NCBI GenBank assembly: GCA_020052615.1
Contig: JAGVOT010000012.1
Coordinates: 1-64,000 of the forward strand
Source of the DNA: Nitrospirota bacterium
GTDB taxonomy: Bacteria > Nitrospirota > UBA9217
DNA length: 64,000 bases
Direction: 5' to 3'
In this document: positions 6,921 to 16,918 of the stretch, piece after piece
How the letters are laid out: each line of letters opens with the position of its first letter
Position numbering within the stretch: the first letter of the stretch is position 1
The notes under the pieces: model-generated
What the model was told of the DNA's origin: nothing
The model's input: only the letters and a program-made list of their open reading frames with translations
The model's database searches: none
Made by a program: the position numbers and the translations under genes

Positions 6921-9311
6921 ATGAGCGAAATGGAAGACAAACTGGAAACACCATCAGACAAGATACCGCCGGTGCCGGCGGAGCTCCCGCTGCTGCCGCT
7001 CAAGGACACGGTAGTCTATCCGATGACCGTGTATCCTCTCGTGATCGGCAAGGAAAAGTCCATCCGGTTGATCAACGACGTCACGGTGGGCGACAAGATC
7101 CTGGCCCTCACCGCCCAGAAGAAGACGGACACGGAGGTCGCCGGGACGGGGGATGTCTACGCCGTCGGCACCATGGCGCGCATTCTCCAGATGGTCAAGG
7201 CGCCCGATGGAACGCTCCGGGTCCTGGTCCAGGGGATGGAGCGCATCGCCATTACCGAATTCGCGCAGAGCGAGCCCTATATCAGGGCGAAGGTCACCGC
7301 GAATCCCGAGGCGAGCGAAAAGTCGGTCCAGATCGAGGCGCTGATGCGGGGGATGGCCGAGCTCTTCCAGAAACTGGTGTCGCTTACGCCGAACATGCCG
7401 GAAGAGCTTTCAGCGGCCGCACTCAACATCGAAGACCCGCGCCAGCTTGCCTACCTTGTGGCGACGAACATCCGCCTGGACCTTCCGCAGCGGCAGGAGA
7501 TCCTGGAGATCGATCCTGTCGAGGAAAAGATGAACCGCCTTGTCCAGGTGCTGAACCGGGAGATCGAGGTTCTTGAACTGGGCAGAAAGATCCAGGGCCA
7601 GGCCAAGGATCAGATGCAGAAGGCCGAGCGGGAGTACATCCTCCGGCAGCAGCTCGCGGCCATTCGCAAGGAACTGGGCGAAGAGGCGGAGGACGGCTCA
7701 GAGACCAGAAGCCTGCGGGAGAAGATCGAGAAGGCGAAACTGCCCCCGGAAGCGGAGAAAGAGGCGAAGCGGGAGCTCTCGCGCATGGAAAAGCTTTCCC
7801 AGACCTCACCGGAGTTTTCCGTGATCCGGACCTACCTGGAATGGATGACGGGCCTGCCCTGGAACACGCTGTCTTCGTCGGCAATCGACATCGCGAAGGC
7901 CAAGGAGACGCTTGACGCGGACCACTATGGCCTGGAAAAGGTCAAGGACCGCATCCTCGAGTACCTGGCGGTGAAAAAGCTGGGAGATGAACGCGCCGCG
8001 GGGGAGGGTTCCCGCATGCGGGAGCCCATCCTGTGCTTTGCCGGCCCTCCCGGCGTCGGCAAGACGTCCCTGGGACAGTCGATCGCGCGGGCGCTCAACC
8101 GTAAATTCGTCCGCCTGTCCCTGGGCGGTCTCCACGACGAGGCCGAGATCCGCGGACACCGCAGGACCTACATCGGCGCCATGCCGGGCCGCATCATCCA
8201 GGTGCTGAAGCGTGTCGAGACCCGCGATCCCGTCATCATGCTCGATGAGGTCGACAAGGTCGGTGCAGACTGGCGGGGAGACCCCTCGTCCGCGTTGCTG
8301 GAGGTGCTGGATCCCGAGCAGAACAAGGACTTCCGGGACAACTATCTCGATGTTCCCTTCGACCTGTCAAAGGTCATGTTCATAACCACGGCGAACCAGT
8401 TGGAGACCATACCGGCGCCGCTTCTCGACCGAATGGAGGTGCTCCACCTCTCCGGGTACACGGAGCACGAGAAACTGAATATTGCGCGGAAGTATCTTGT
8501 TCCGAAGGAAACCAAGGCGAACGCGCTCAAGATCGAAGAGATACTCTTCGAGGATGACGCGATTCAGGGCATCATCAAGGAATTTACGAGGGAAGCCGGC
8601 GTCCGGAACCTGGAACGGGAGATCGCGAATGTCTGCCGCAAGGTGGCGAAGGCTGTTGCCGAGGGCAAACCGACGCCCATAACCATCACGCAGAAGAATC
8701 TCCATGAGTATCTCGGGAAGCCAAAGTACTTTGCCGAGACGTCCACGATGATCGACCGGCCGGGAGTGGTCACCGGTCTTGCCTGGACGCCCGTGGGAGG
8801 GGACATCCTGTTCGTTGAGGCGTCCATGATGCCGGGGAACAAACAGCTGACGCTTACGGGCCAGTTGGGGGACGTGATGAAGGAATCCGCCCAGGCGGCC
8901 CTGTCCTATGTCCGCGCCCATGCGGAAGAACTGGACATCAAAAAAGATTTCTTCGAAAAGACCGACATCCATATCCATGTTCCCGCAGGGGCCATCCCGA
9001 AGGACGGACCGTCGGCAGGCGTGACGATGACCACGGCCATCGTGTCCCTGCTGACCGGAAGGACCGTGAAGAAGGACCTCGCCATGACCGGCGAGATCAC
9101 CCTGCGGGGAAAGGTGATGCCCATCGGCGGGGTGAAGGAGAAAGTGCTTGCGGCGCGCCGGGCCGGGATCAAGACCGTTATCCTGCCCGAGCGGAACATC
9201 AATGACCTCGACGATATTCCCGAGGACCTGCGGAAAGAGATGACCTTCATATCGGTAGAACGGATAGACCAGGTGATCGCCGCAGCACTCGGGGAGAAGG
9301 GGACGGCCTGA
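6921..9311 (+). CDS. lon: ATP-dependent protease Lon
   Basis: LON substrate-binding domain, GPPGVGKTSLGQSIARAL Walker A, PKDGPSAGVTM catalytic Ser region. Start MSEMEDK preferred over 6864 (RBS gaggaacgagg). Confidence 0.97.
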   Translation: MSEMEDKLETPSDKIPPVPAELPLLPLKDTVVYPMTVYPLVIGKEKSIRLINDVTVGDKILALTAQKKTDTEVAGTGDVYAVGTMARILQMVKAPDGTLRVLVQGMERIAITEFAQSEPYIRAKVTANPEASEKSVQIEALMRGMAELFQKLVSLTPNMPEELSAAALNIEDPRQLAYLVATNIRLDLPQRQEILEIDPVEEKMNRLVQVLNREIEVLELGRKIQGQAKDQMQKAEREYILRQQLAAIRKELGEEAEDGSETRSLREKIEKAKLPPEAEKEAKRELSRMEKLSQTSPEFSVIRTYLEWMTGLPWNTLSSSAIDIAKAKETLDADHYGLEKVKDRILEYLAVKKLGDERAAGEGSRMREPILCFAGPPGVGKTSLGQSIARALNRKFVRLSLGGLHDEAEIRGHRRTYIGAMPGRIIQVLKRVETRDPVIMLDEVDKVGADWRGDPSSALLEVLDPEQNKDFRDNYLDVPFDLSKVMFITTANQLETIPAPLLDRMEVLHLSGYTEHEKLNIARKYLVPKETKANALKIEEILFEDDAIQGIIKEFTREAGVRNLEREIANVCRKVAKAVAEGKPTPITITQKNLHEYLGKPKYFAETSTMIDRPGVVTGLAWTPVGGDILFVEASMMPGNKQLTLTGQLGDVMKESAQAALSYVRAHAEELDIKKDFFEKTDIHIHVPAGAIPKDGPSAGVTMTTAIVSLLTGRTVKKDLAMTGEITLRGKVMPIGGVKEKVLAARRAGIKTVILPERNINDLDDIPEDLRKEMTFISVERIDQVIAAALGEKGTA

Positions 9312-9370
9312 AACCGCATTCCGCCAGAGGAGCGGGACGGAGCGCGGAACGCCTTCCCCCGTGGTTCCGC

Positions 9371-10210
9371 GTGGGCCTGTCGCTGAACGGACGCTACAGG
9401 CTGCTTCGGAACCGCCTTCGCGACCTGCAGCTTCACACGGTCTGCGAGGGAGCGGCCTGCCCCAACCGGAACGAGTGCTGGAACGCGGGAACGGCCACGT
9501 TCCTGATCCTGGGCGACCGCTGCACCCGCTCCTGCAGGTTCTGCAACATCCCCTCCGGTGAGACCAGCGCAGCAGATCACGATGAGCCGAGACGCATTGC
9601 CGACGCCGTCGCAGCGATGGGTCTTGCCTATGCGGTCGTCACGTCGGTGACGAGAGACGATTTGGCGGATGGAGGGGCATCGGCGTTCGCCGATACCATC
9701 AGGGCGATCAGAAAAAGGTCTCCGGAATGCCGCGTCGAGGTCCTTGTCCCGGACTTTCAGGGTTCCTTTGCATCGCTGGAAGCAGTACTGGATGCACGTC
9801 CCCACATTGTGAACCACAATATCGAGACGGTTCCATCGCTCTATCCTCGCGTTCGGCCCGGAGCCGATTACGGAAGGTCGCTTCGCATCCTGGAGCAGGC
9901 GAAGCAGCGCGGCTTCACCACCAAGTCGGGTATGATGCTGGGTCTGGGCGAGGAAGGCAGCGAGGTCCGCTCCGTCCTGCGGGACCTTCGAAGCGTCGGG
10001 TGCGAGATCCTGACCGTGGGTCAGTATCTGCGGCCTTCTCCGCGCAATCTTCCCGTGGAACGCTATTATCGGCCCGAGGAGTTCGAATCGCTCAGGAGCG
10101 AGGCACACGACCTGGGTTTCCGCCGGGTTGCCGCAGGTCCGCTCGTGAGAAGCTCCTATCATGCCGCCGGTTACGGATCTGAGCGGGAGAACGGGGAGCA
10201 AAACCCATGA
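9371..10210 (+). CDS. lipA: Lipoyl synthase (start probably upstream of 9371)
   Basis: CRFCNIPSG radical-SAM motif, VCEGAACPNRNECW auxiliary cluster motif, NHNIETVPSLYPRVRPGADY. Confidence 0.95.
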   Translation: MGLSLNGRYRLLRNRLRDLQLHTVCEGAACPNRNECWNAGTATFLILGDRCTRSCRFCNIPSGETSAADHDEPRRIADAVAAMGLAYAVVTSVTRDDLADGGASAFADTIRAIRKRSPECRVEVLVPDFQGSFASLEAVLDARPHIVNHNIETVPSLYPRVRPGADYGRSLRILEQAKQRGFTTKSGMMLGLGEEGSEVRSVLRDLRSVGCEILTVGQYLRPSPRNLPVERYYRPEEFESLRSEAHDLGFRRVAAGPLVRSSYHAAGYGSERENGEQNP

Positions 10211-11154
10211 CCTATCGCTGCCGGATCTGCAATGCCCTAGGGGACCATCCAGTCTATACGGTTCGGGAACAGATGCTCCGGTCCGGAGACCCTTTTCGGT
10301 ATTTTCAGTGCTGCCGCTGCCAGTGTCTGCAGATCGCCGAGATCCCTGAGGACATGGGCAAGTACTACCCACGGGACTACTACAGTTTTTCAGCGACCTC
10401 GCGGGACAAGACAGAAAATAAGTTCATCAAACTTGCCCGCAGGATCAGGAACTTCAGCTCCGTTAGTGGACGGGGATTCGGGAACAACCTGGTCAGGGCA
10501 TTGTTCCCGAACAAGAAACTGCTTCCCCTTATGCGGCTGGGCCTTACTCCCGCTTCCCGGATCCTTGACGTGGGATGCGGATCAGGATGGCGGCTCTACG
10601 CTTTGCGGGAAGCCGGTTTTCGCAACACCCTGGGAGTCGATCCCTACATGGAGCACGACCTCGCGTACGCGAACGGCCTGCAGGTCCTGAAGAGGACCGT
10701 GAACGAGGTGGAAGGCTCATGGGATGTGGTCATGTTCCATCATTCCCTTGAACATATTCCCGACCAGGCTGCTGCGCTTCGGGCCGCTTCCGGACTTCTG
10801 CGTCCCGGAGGCACCTGCCTGATCAGGGTCCCGGTGGCATCTTCGTATGCCTGGGAGTTCTACCGCGAACATTGGTACCAGATCGATGCGCCGAGGCATT
10901 TTTATCTCCATTCCTATGAGAGCATGCGGCTGCTGGCGGAACAATGCGGACTGGTGCTCCGGTCCACGGAGTGCGACTCGACCCTCGATCAATTCAGGAC
11001 CAGCGAACTGTACAAGCGCGGTCTCCGGTCCTTCAAGGAGGCCGGGTTCACCGGGTCGCAAGAGGGCGAGTGGAAGCGCCGCGCCGCGAAATTGAACCAG
11101 GAGGGCCGGGGAGACCAGGCCGTGTTCTATTTCGGGAAAGCCGGGGCGCATTGA
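10207..11154 (+). CDS. Class I SAM-dependent methyltransferase with N-terminal Cys-rich module
   Basis: CRICN...CCRCQC; ILDVGCGSGWRL; HHSLEHIPDQ. Confidence 0.85.
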   Translation: MTYRCRICNALGDHPVYTVREQMLRSGDPFRYFQCCRCQCLQIAEIPEDMGKYYPRDYYSFSATSRDKTENKFIKLARRIRNFSSVSGRGFGNNLVRALFPNKKLLPLMRLGLTPASRILDVGCGSGWRLYALREAGFRNTLGVDPYMEHDLAYANGLQVLKRTVNEVEGSWDVVMFHHSLEHIPDQAAALRAASGLLRPGGTCLIRVPVASSYAWEFYREHWYQIDAPRHFYLHSYESMRLLAEQCGLVLRSTECDSTLDQFRTSELYKRGLRSFKEAGFTGSQEGEWKRRAAKLNQEGRGDQAVFYFGKAGAH

Positions 11155-11202
11155 CCTGTTCGCGCGACCACGATCAAGGATCGTAACCCAGGGGAGACAA
11201 CA

Positions 11203-11907
11203 ATGACTAAAGAACAATACCGCAAGCTGACCAGAAACATTCGCAAGCCGTTCAACCGCTATTTCGCGTTCCGGCGGCTCAGGAAATTCCATGAGCGGCG
11301 GCGTTCCCTGGAAGAGATCGTTCAGTGGGCGATGAACTTCGGCAGCAGCGGATACTATCGGGTGAGGACGTCGCAGATGCCGTCAGAGATATTGTCGCTC
11401 ACCAGGGCCGTAGCCGAGTTGAAGCCCGAGGTCATCCTCGAGATCGGTACGGCCCGCGGCGGTACGCTGCTGATCTGGTCGCAACTGGCGACGAAGCAGG
11501 TGATCACCTGTGACCTCGAGGACCTGAGCGAGAAAGAGTCGTTTCTCCAGTCATTTCCACCGCCCGGATCCGCGTGCCGGGTAACGCTGCTGAGCGGTGA
11601 TTCCCATGGTCAGGCATTCAAGGACCGCGTGGCGCGACAGCTCGATGGGAAGAAGGCCGACTTCCTTTTCATCGACGGAGATCATACGGAAAAAGGCGTG
11701 ACAGCGGATTATGCGATGTATCGCGAGTTCGTCAGGCCCGGAGGCATCGTCGCATTTCACGATATTGTAGAGTCGCAGCCGTTCGCCACGAACCAGGTAT
11801 ACAACCTTTGGAAGCGCCTGCGCCTCGAACAGCAGACAGAGGAGTTCATCCAGGACCCCGGCCAGAGCGGCTTCGGAATCGGCATGGTCAGGGTGCCGCT
11901 CAAATAA
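11203..11907 (+). CDS. CmcI-like / class I SAM methyltransferase
   Basis: VILEIGTARGGTLLIWSQLA, DFLFIDGDHTEKGVTADYAMYREFVRPGGIVAFHDI. Confidence 0.8.
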   Translation: MTKEQYRKLTRNIRKPFNRYFAFRRLRKFHERRRSLEEIVQWAMNFGSSGYYRVRTSQMPSEILSLTRAVAELKPEVILEIGTARGGTLLIWSQLATKQVITCDLEDLSEKESFLQSFPPPGSACRVTLLSGDSHGQAFKDRVARQLDGKKADFLFIDGDHTEKGVTADYAMYREFVRPGGIVAFHDIVESQPFATNQVYNLWKRLRLEQQTEEFIQDPGQSGFGIGMVRVPLK

Positions 11908-11930
11908 CACTGCGGGCAAGCGAAGGAAAC

Positions 11931-12770
11931 ATGAAGATCACGGTCATCGTACCCACCTTCAACAGACCACAAGCACTCGAACTTTGCCTGCTGAGCCTGG
12001 CCGATCAGAGCCTTGTGCCCGATGAGGTCATGATTGCGGACGACGGGAGCGGGCCGGAAACGAAAGGGACCATCGGGATACTGGCGGATCGGCTCAAAGG
12101 GCGTTTTCCGGTGAAACACGTCTGGCAGGAGGATATCGGTTTCAGAAAGCCCCGGATCCTGAACGAAACGGTCAGGCAGTCGACCGGTGAATATTTGATC
12201 TTCCTGGACGGTGATTGCATGGCCCACCGCCATTTCGTGCTGTCCCACGTCAACGCGAGCGCTCCCGACGCCATTCTGAGCGGGAAGCGGGTGGACATGG
12301 GAGCAGCACTGACCGAACGGGTCCTCGCGCGCCGAAGGCCCGTTCTGACGCTGACGTTCGAACTGGTATGGGATGCGGTCTTTGGAAAGGGGGTGCGGTC
12401 GAGAAAGGTCGAAGAATCGCTGCGCATAGAGAACCGGCTGCTTCGGAGGCTCCTGCATAGAGACAGGATAACCGATGATGGTGTTTGGGGATGCAATTTC
12501 AGCCTTTATAAGGACCTCTTTCTTGCTATCAATGGCTGTGACGAGGACTTCCTTGACGGCTCGATCGAGGATAATGATCTTGGCATTCGGGTGCTTAACC
12601 AGGGCGGGAAATTGAGATCGGTCAGAAATTATGCGATCATATATCATCTTTGGCACAAGTCAACATGGAGCTTTCAGAATGAAAAATACCGGCATAACCT
12701 GGCCATCATGCAGAGACGCATTGCGAACAAGGAAAAGTTCTGCCTGAATGGGATTGTTAAGAAAGAATAG
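11931..12770 (+). CDS. Glycosyltransferase family 2 with galactosyltransferase-like C-terminal domain
   Basis: MKITVIVPTFNRPQALELCLLSLADQS...IADDGSG..FLDGDC...GCNFSLYKDLFLAINGCDEDF. Confidence 0.85.
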   Translation: MKITVIVPTFNRPQALELCLLSLADQSLVPDEVMIADDGSGPETKGTIGILADRLKGRFPVKHVWQEDIGFRKPRILNETVRQSTGEYLIFLDGDCMAHRHFVLSHVNASAPDAILSGKRVDMGAALTERVLARRRPVLTLTFELVWDAVFGKGVRSRKVEESLRIENRLLRRLLHRDRITDDGVWGCNFSLYKDLFLAINGCDEDFLDGSIEDNDLGIRVLNQGGKLRSVRNYAIIYHLWHKSTWSFQNEKYRHNLAIMQRRIANKEKFCLNGIVKKE

Positions 12771-12935
12771 GAGAAGGAGAAAGGAGAGATGAGGGAAGGG
12801 TTAAGATCGTTTCAATGGGAGTAGATACTGACAGAAAAAGGATCCTAATATACAATTTGACATAATATACATTATCAGTCATATTAATTATTTAAACCAT
12901 TGGCTAACTAATATTGCTCTAACATGATGTTATTT

Positions 12936-13772
12936 TTAAAGTTTAATGCTTATCATTCCTATCATTCTGTTGGAATCTGAGAACCCTTCCTGAGACTTGT
13001 GAATGAACTGAGTTCCGAACGTAAAATTGAAACGTTCGTTGACGAGGCGCAATCCATAGGTCATAGCACTGAAATCCACGCCGTCGATCGTGACAATGTC
13101 CTTGCCCTTGCGTAGGTTATACTCAATGATCATCTGCAGATTCCTGTATTTGCTTATGGGAAACAAGATACCTGCGTTCACCAGTAAGTAGCTGTCCTTG
13201 AGCTCATTGTCGGAAAGGTCCTGGACCGCAGCCTGTCCGTCGGCGAATATGCCGATAATACGGTCTTCCCATATAAGTTCACTGCCAATGGATATACCCA
13301 TGCGTCCGCCCCAATGCGAGACACTGTTCGTCCCGGCGGTTCTGTCTCCTGTCGGGAACACGCCGGCAAAGGTCAGCGCAATTCCCGGAATGTTGCTGAG
13401 CTCGTTCTGCGGCCTGATGTTCCACTTATAGGACAGTTCCGTATCACCCATGCCGCGGGATATTTGATCAGGGTCCTTGTTCACGTAATGAAAGGCACCT
13501 TTTAAAGCGATCTCGCTGCCGGGAGAAAGCCCCAGACTGACCGTCATGGGATATGCCGTAGCCGTATAATTGGGAACAAGGCTGCTCTCAGAAAGGGCCA
13601 TGATGCCGACCTCCAGGGATCGGGGCGGCAGCGTAAATGGAGACGTTGTCACGAGGAGCCCGGTCATTCCGGAGGTGTTGACCGGACGATTGACGATCTC
13701 CAGTTCTTCTGCCTGAGGAACGGCGGGCAGTAGAAAGGCAATGATGATCTGGAGAATGAGCAGGTATCGCAT
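12936..13772 (-). CDS. Outer-membrane beta-barrel-like hypothetical protein
   Basis: Signal peptide and alternating amphipathic strands, C-terminal MIGMISIKL. Confidence 0.6.
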   Translation of the reverse strand: MRYLLILQIIIAFLLPAVPQAEELEIVNRPVNTSGMTGLLVTTSPFTLPPRSLEVGIMALSESSLVPNYTATAYPMTVSLGLSPGSEIALKGAFHYVNKDPDQISRGMGDTELSYKWNIRPQNELSNIPGIALTFAGVFPTGDRTAGTNSVSHWGGRMGISIGSELIWEDRIIGIFADGQAAVQDLSDNELKDSYLLVNAGILFPISKYRNLQMIIEYNLRKGKDIVTIDGVDFSAMTYGLRLVNERFNFTFGTQFIHKSQEGFSDSNRMIGMISIKL

Positions 13773-13846
13773 GGTGAGTGAACTGTATCAATAAGACCGG
13801 AGCGCGTCAAGAAAATTATCTGTTGCAACCGGATATTTGTCGTTGC

Positions 13847-13875
13847 TTGACGAGGAAGCTCGTTATTGATATCTT
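13847..13875 (+). promoter_or_regulatory. Predicted promoter of cytochrome c gene
   Basis: TTGACG-N17-TATCTT upstream of 13928. Confidence 0.4.
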
Positions 13876-13927
13876 TTCGATACAGAGTGATACAGAGTAA
13901 CGTAAGAACGTCAAGGGAGGGATCGGC

Positions 13928-14308
13928 ATGCGAACATTTGGTGTAAGCGCGGCTGCGATTCTCGTGGTAGGGATGCTGGCAGTCGTTGTCTATGCAATGC
14001 AGCATGAAGCGACGGCTGACAAAGGAAGAATGTTGTTCAACGACACGAAACTCGGTACGAACGGAAAGTCGTGCAATGACTGCCACAAGGATGGGGCCGG
14101 GCTGGAGAAGGCCGGGGTAAGAAAGGACCTGGAAACGATGGTGAACGCCTGCATCACCAAGGCATTGAACGGCAAATCCCTGAAGACAAGTTCCGCGGAG
14201 ATGCAGTCGCTGGTGCTGTATATCAAAGGACTTGGCAGTGAGAAAAAGCCCTCGGGTAAAAAGGTTCGGTCGGATGTTGAGATGGCAGTGGGAATAAGCA
14301 GACAATAG
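13928..14308 (+). CDS. Small c-type cytochrome
   Basis: Signal/anchor sequence, single CNDCH heme motif, MQSLVLYIKGL. Confidence 0.8.
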   Translation: MRTFGVSAAAILVVGMLAVVVYAMQHEATADKGRMLFNDTKLGTNGKSCNDCHKDGAGLEKAGVRKDLETMVNACITKALNGKSLKTSSAEMQSLVLYIKGLGSEKKPSGKKVRSDVEMAVGISRQ

Positions 14309-14341
14309 CCCCTTTATTCACGATCGAACAAGGGGGTTTTA
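14309..14341 (+). terminator. Terminator after cytochrome c gene
   Basis: CCCCTT..AAGGGG followed by gttttatttt. Confidence 0.55.
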
Positions 14342-15016
14342 TTTTAACGTCAAGAGGCACTTCATAATGGACGTTAAGTCCTTCCGCCCGTAGGTGACAT
14401 GGCCGATGACCGGGACGCCGGACAAGCGTTCAATGGCAGGGGGGCTCGTTCTCTCGGCCAATCCCGGGCTTTTCTTCGAACGGTGGCTGATCACGATCCC
14501 TGCGATGGGCAGCCTGCGGGAACGAAGGGCCATGACGGTCAAAAGCGTATGATTGATCGTACCCAGCCCGGGGCGTGCAACAATGAGTACCGGCAGGCGC
14601 AGAATGCCGGCAAGATCCAGATACTGACGGTTATTGGTCAACGGGACCATGATCCCGCCTGCCCCTTCCACCAGCATGCAAGTGTGCTTCCGGGCAAGGA
14701 TACGGTATGCGGAAACGATCTTTCTGATCTCGATCCTTTTCCCTGCGCGAGCCGCAGCGATCGCAGGGGCGAGTGGATCGCGGAACCGGTAGGGATTCAC
14801 GAGATCCAGCGGATCATCCACCCTTCCCGCCTTTATCAGCTTCAACGCGTCACGGGGAACCAGAACCCCATTCCGGAGCAGGCATCCTGTCTCTGCCGGT
14901 TTCATCACGCCAACGTCGATCCCCTGTTCGCGCAAGGCCCCTGCCAGGCCGGCGCCGACATAGGTCTTTCCCACCCCCGTATCTGTCCCGGCTATGAATA
15001 TCCCCGGTACCATCAT
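14339..15016 (-). CDS. bioD: Dethiobiotin synthetase
   Basis: MMVPGIFIAGTDTGVGKTYVGAGLAGALR, VMKPAETGC, VEGAGGIMVPL; ATGA overlap with upstream gene. Confidence 0.93.
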   Translation of the reverse strand: MMVPGIFIAGTDTGVGKTYVGAGLAGALREQGIDVGVMKPAETGCLLRNGVLVPRDALKLIKAGRVDDPLDLVNPYRFRDPLAPAIAAARAGKRIEIRKIVSAYRILARKHTCMLVEGAGGIMVPLTNNRQYLDLAGILRLPVLIVARPGLGTINHTLLTVMALRSRRLPIAGIVISHRSKKSPGLAERTSPPAIERLSGVPVIGHVTYGRKDLTSIMKCLLTLK

Positions 15017-15750
15017 GGGATCCTGCTGTCCAGGTTGAATACCTGGCCTGACACATGGTGCATCAGTGAAAGATGATAAATGAATTCTGCGGCCTCTTCC
15101 CGGGTCGAGGACCTGCCGAGGGCGTTTTCCCCGATGATCCGGTCGAGGACGGATCGCGAAACCGAGTTTCCCATCTCCGTTTCGAGAAAACCGGGGAGGA
15201 CGGCATTGACCTTGATGTTGAACCCTCCCAGTTCTTTTGCCGTCGCTCGGGTAAGCCCGACAAGCCCGGCTTTCGCTGCCGAGTAATTTGCCTGGCCCGC
15301 CCTGCCCTGCATGCCACTGAGGGACGCAAGGGAGATGATATGGCCGGAGCGCTGCCGCATCATGGTACGGGATACCGCGCGGATACCGTGAAAGGGCCCT
15401 GTCAGGTTCGTGGAGAGGACGTCGTCCCAGTCCTGCTCGGGCATACGGACGGCAAGGCCATCTCTCGTTATGCCGGCGTTGTTCACCAGAACATCTACTG
15501 TACCCCATCGCTTCAATGCCGCGTCTATCATCGCATCTACCTCGGTCCCCTGCCGGACATCGGCCTGAACGGCCAGGGCATCTCCTCCCTGCCTGGTTAT
15601 ACTGTCGGCTACGGCAACAGCGTCCTGATGCCGTTCGAGATAGTTTATGACGACCCGTGCGCCGGCAAGGCCGAACCGCAGGGCGATCGTCCTGCCGAGG
15701 CCCCGGGATGCTCCGGTGACGATAATGACGCGGTTATCCCGGTCTGCCAT
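15013..15750 (-). CDS. SDR-family 3-oxoacyl-ACP reductase (FabG-like)
   Basis: VTGASRGLGRTIALRF, LVNNAGITRDGL, SLASLSGMQGRAGQANYSAAKAG; inside the bio operon. Confidence 0.88.
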   Translation of the reverse strand: MADRDNRVIIVTGASRGLGRTIALRFGLAGARVVINYLERHQDAVAVADSITRQGGDALAVQADVRQGTEVDAMIDAALKRWGTVDVLVNNAGITRDGLAVRMPEQDWDDVLSTNLTGPFHGIRAVSRTMMRQRSGHIISLASLSGMQGRAGQANYSAAKAGLVGLTRATAKELGGFNIKVNAVLPGFLETEMGNSVSRSVLDRIIGENALGRSSTREEAAEFIYHLSLMHHVSGQVFNLDSRIP

Positions 15751-16918
15751 GGGAGAAATACCCCTCGTCGTTCAATTGACCGAATATCGCGACGGCCTGC
15801 TTAATCTCTTCTTCCGAATGTGTGGCCATGACCGTTGCCCTGAGCCGTGCGCTGCCGTCGGGGACCGTGGGAGGCCTGATGGCCGTGGCGAAGATCCCCC
15901 GGGCGAACGCCTTTTGAGACGCCCGAACTGCCCGATCGGAGCTCCCTACCAGGAGCGGAAATATGGGGGTTCCCGACGGAGCGGTGTTGACGCCCAGGGA
16001 CGCCAGGCCGCGAGCGAGACGTTCCCTGTTGTCCCAGAGCTTCTCCCGGCGCCAGGGCTCCGCTTCCAGGACATCGAGGGCCGCTATCGATGCAGCGCAG
16101 ACGGCGGGTGGGAGCGACGTGCTGAACAGGTAGCTCCTGCAGGTGTTCAACAAGTACTGCACAAGGTCCCGGGCTCCTGCAACATAGGCGCCGAACGATC
16201 CCAGGGCTTTTCCCAGGGTGCCCATCTGGATATGCACCCGGTCTTCCATACCGAAGTGTTCTGCGGTTCCCCTCCCCCGGTTGCCCAGAACACCCGTGGC
16301 ATGGGCGTCGTCGACCATCAGGATCGCGTCATGGCGCTCGGCGAGCCTTACAAGGTCAGGAAGCGGCGCTATATCTCCGTCCATGCTGAAAACACCATCA
16401 GTGACGATCAATTTCCGGTGAGCAGCTGTATTCGATCGCAGAAGGGATTCAAGGTGGTCCATATCCCGGTGCCGATAGACTTCGGTCCTGGCCCTGCTCA
16501 GGCGGCAGCCGTCTATAATGCTCCCGTGGTTCAGCCTGTCGCTCAATACCAGGTCCCCTTCCCGGGCTACGGCAGGGATGACGCCGGTATTGGCGGCATA
16601 CCCGGAATTGAACACGATGGCGGCGTCGGTTCCTTTGAACGAGGCTATCCGGCGCTCCAGCTCTTCATGCAGAATACAGTTCCCGGAGACCAAGCGGGAG
16701 GCGCCGGAGCCGGCTCCAAAACGCTCAAGGGCGGAGCGGGCAGCCTCCTTCAGGGCCGGATGTTCCGCAAGTCCTAGGTAGTTGTTCGAACAGAGCAGGA
16801 TGACCTCCCGGCCGTTCAAAGCGACCCGGGGACCCTGCGCCGACCCGATGGGGACCTGAGTCCGCATGAGATCCTGTTCAAGTAAAATGTCGAGCTCTCG
16901 TTCGAACATGGCGGTCAT
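15734..16918 (-). CDS. bioF: 8-amino-7-oxononanoate synthase
   Basis: LLCSNNYLGLAEHPALKEAA, DDAHATGVLGNRGRGTAEHF, MGTLGKALGSFGAYVAG PLP-Lys motif. Confidence 0.95.
   Translation of the reverse strand: MTAMFERELDILLEQDLMRTQVPIGSAQGPRVALNGREVILLCSNNYLGLAEHPALKEAARSALERFGAGSGASRLVSGNCILHEELERRIASFKGTDAAIVFNSGYAANTGVIPAVAREGDLVLSDRLNHGSIIDGCRLSRARTEVYRHRDMDHLESLLRSNTAAHRKLIVTDGVFSMDGDIAPLPDLVRLAERHDAILMVDDAHATGVLGNRGRGTAEHFGMEDRVHIQMGTLGKALGSFGAYVAGARDLVQYLLNTCRSYLFSTSLPPAVCAASIAALDVLEAEPWRREKLWDNRERLARGLASLGVNTAPSGTPIFPLLVGSSDRAVRASQKAFARGIFATAIRPPTVPDGSARLRATVMATHSEEEIKQAVAIFGQLNDEGYFSHGRPG

Noticed and set aside
8906-10372. 488-aa minus-strand ORF opposite lon/lipA
   Set aside because: Antisense shadow ORF in GC-rich coding DNA; low-complexity composition, no motifs, and it spans two confidently assigned genes.
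12766-12800. Polypurine run (gaataggagaaggagaaaggagagatgaggg) after the GT2 gene
   Set aside because: Short and imperfect; no mirror symmetry strong enough to argue for a structural element.
15647-16777. 376-aa plus-strand ORF
   Set aside because: Antisense of bioF, which has clear catalytic motifs.
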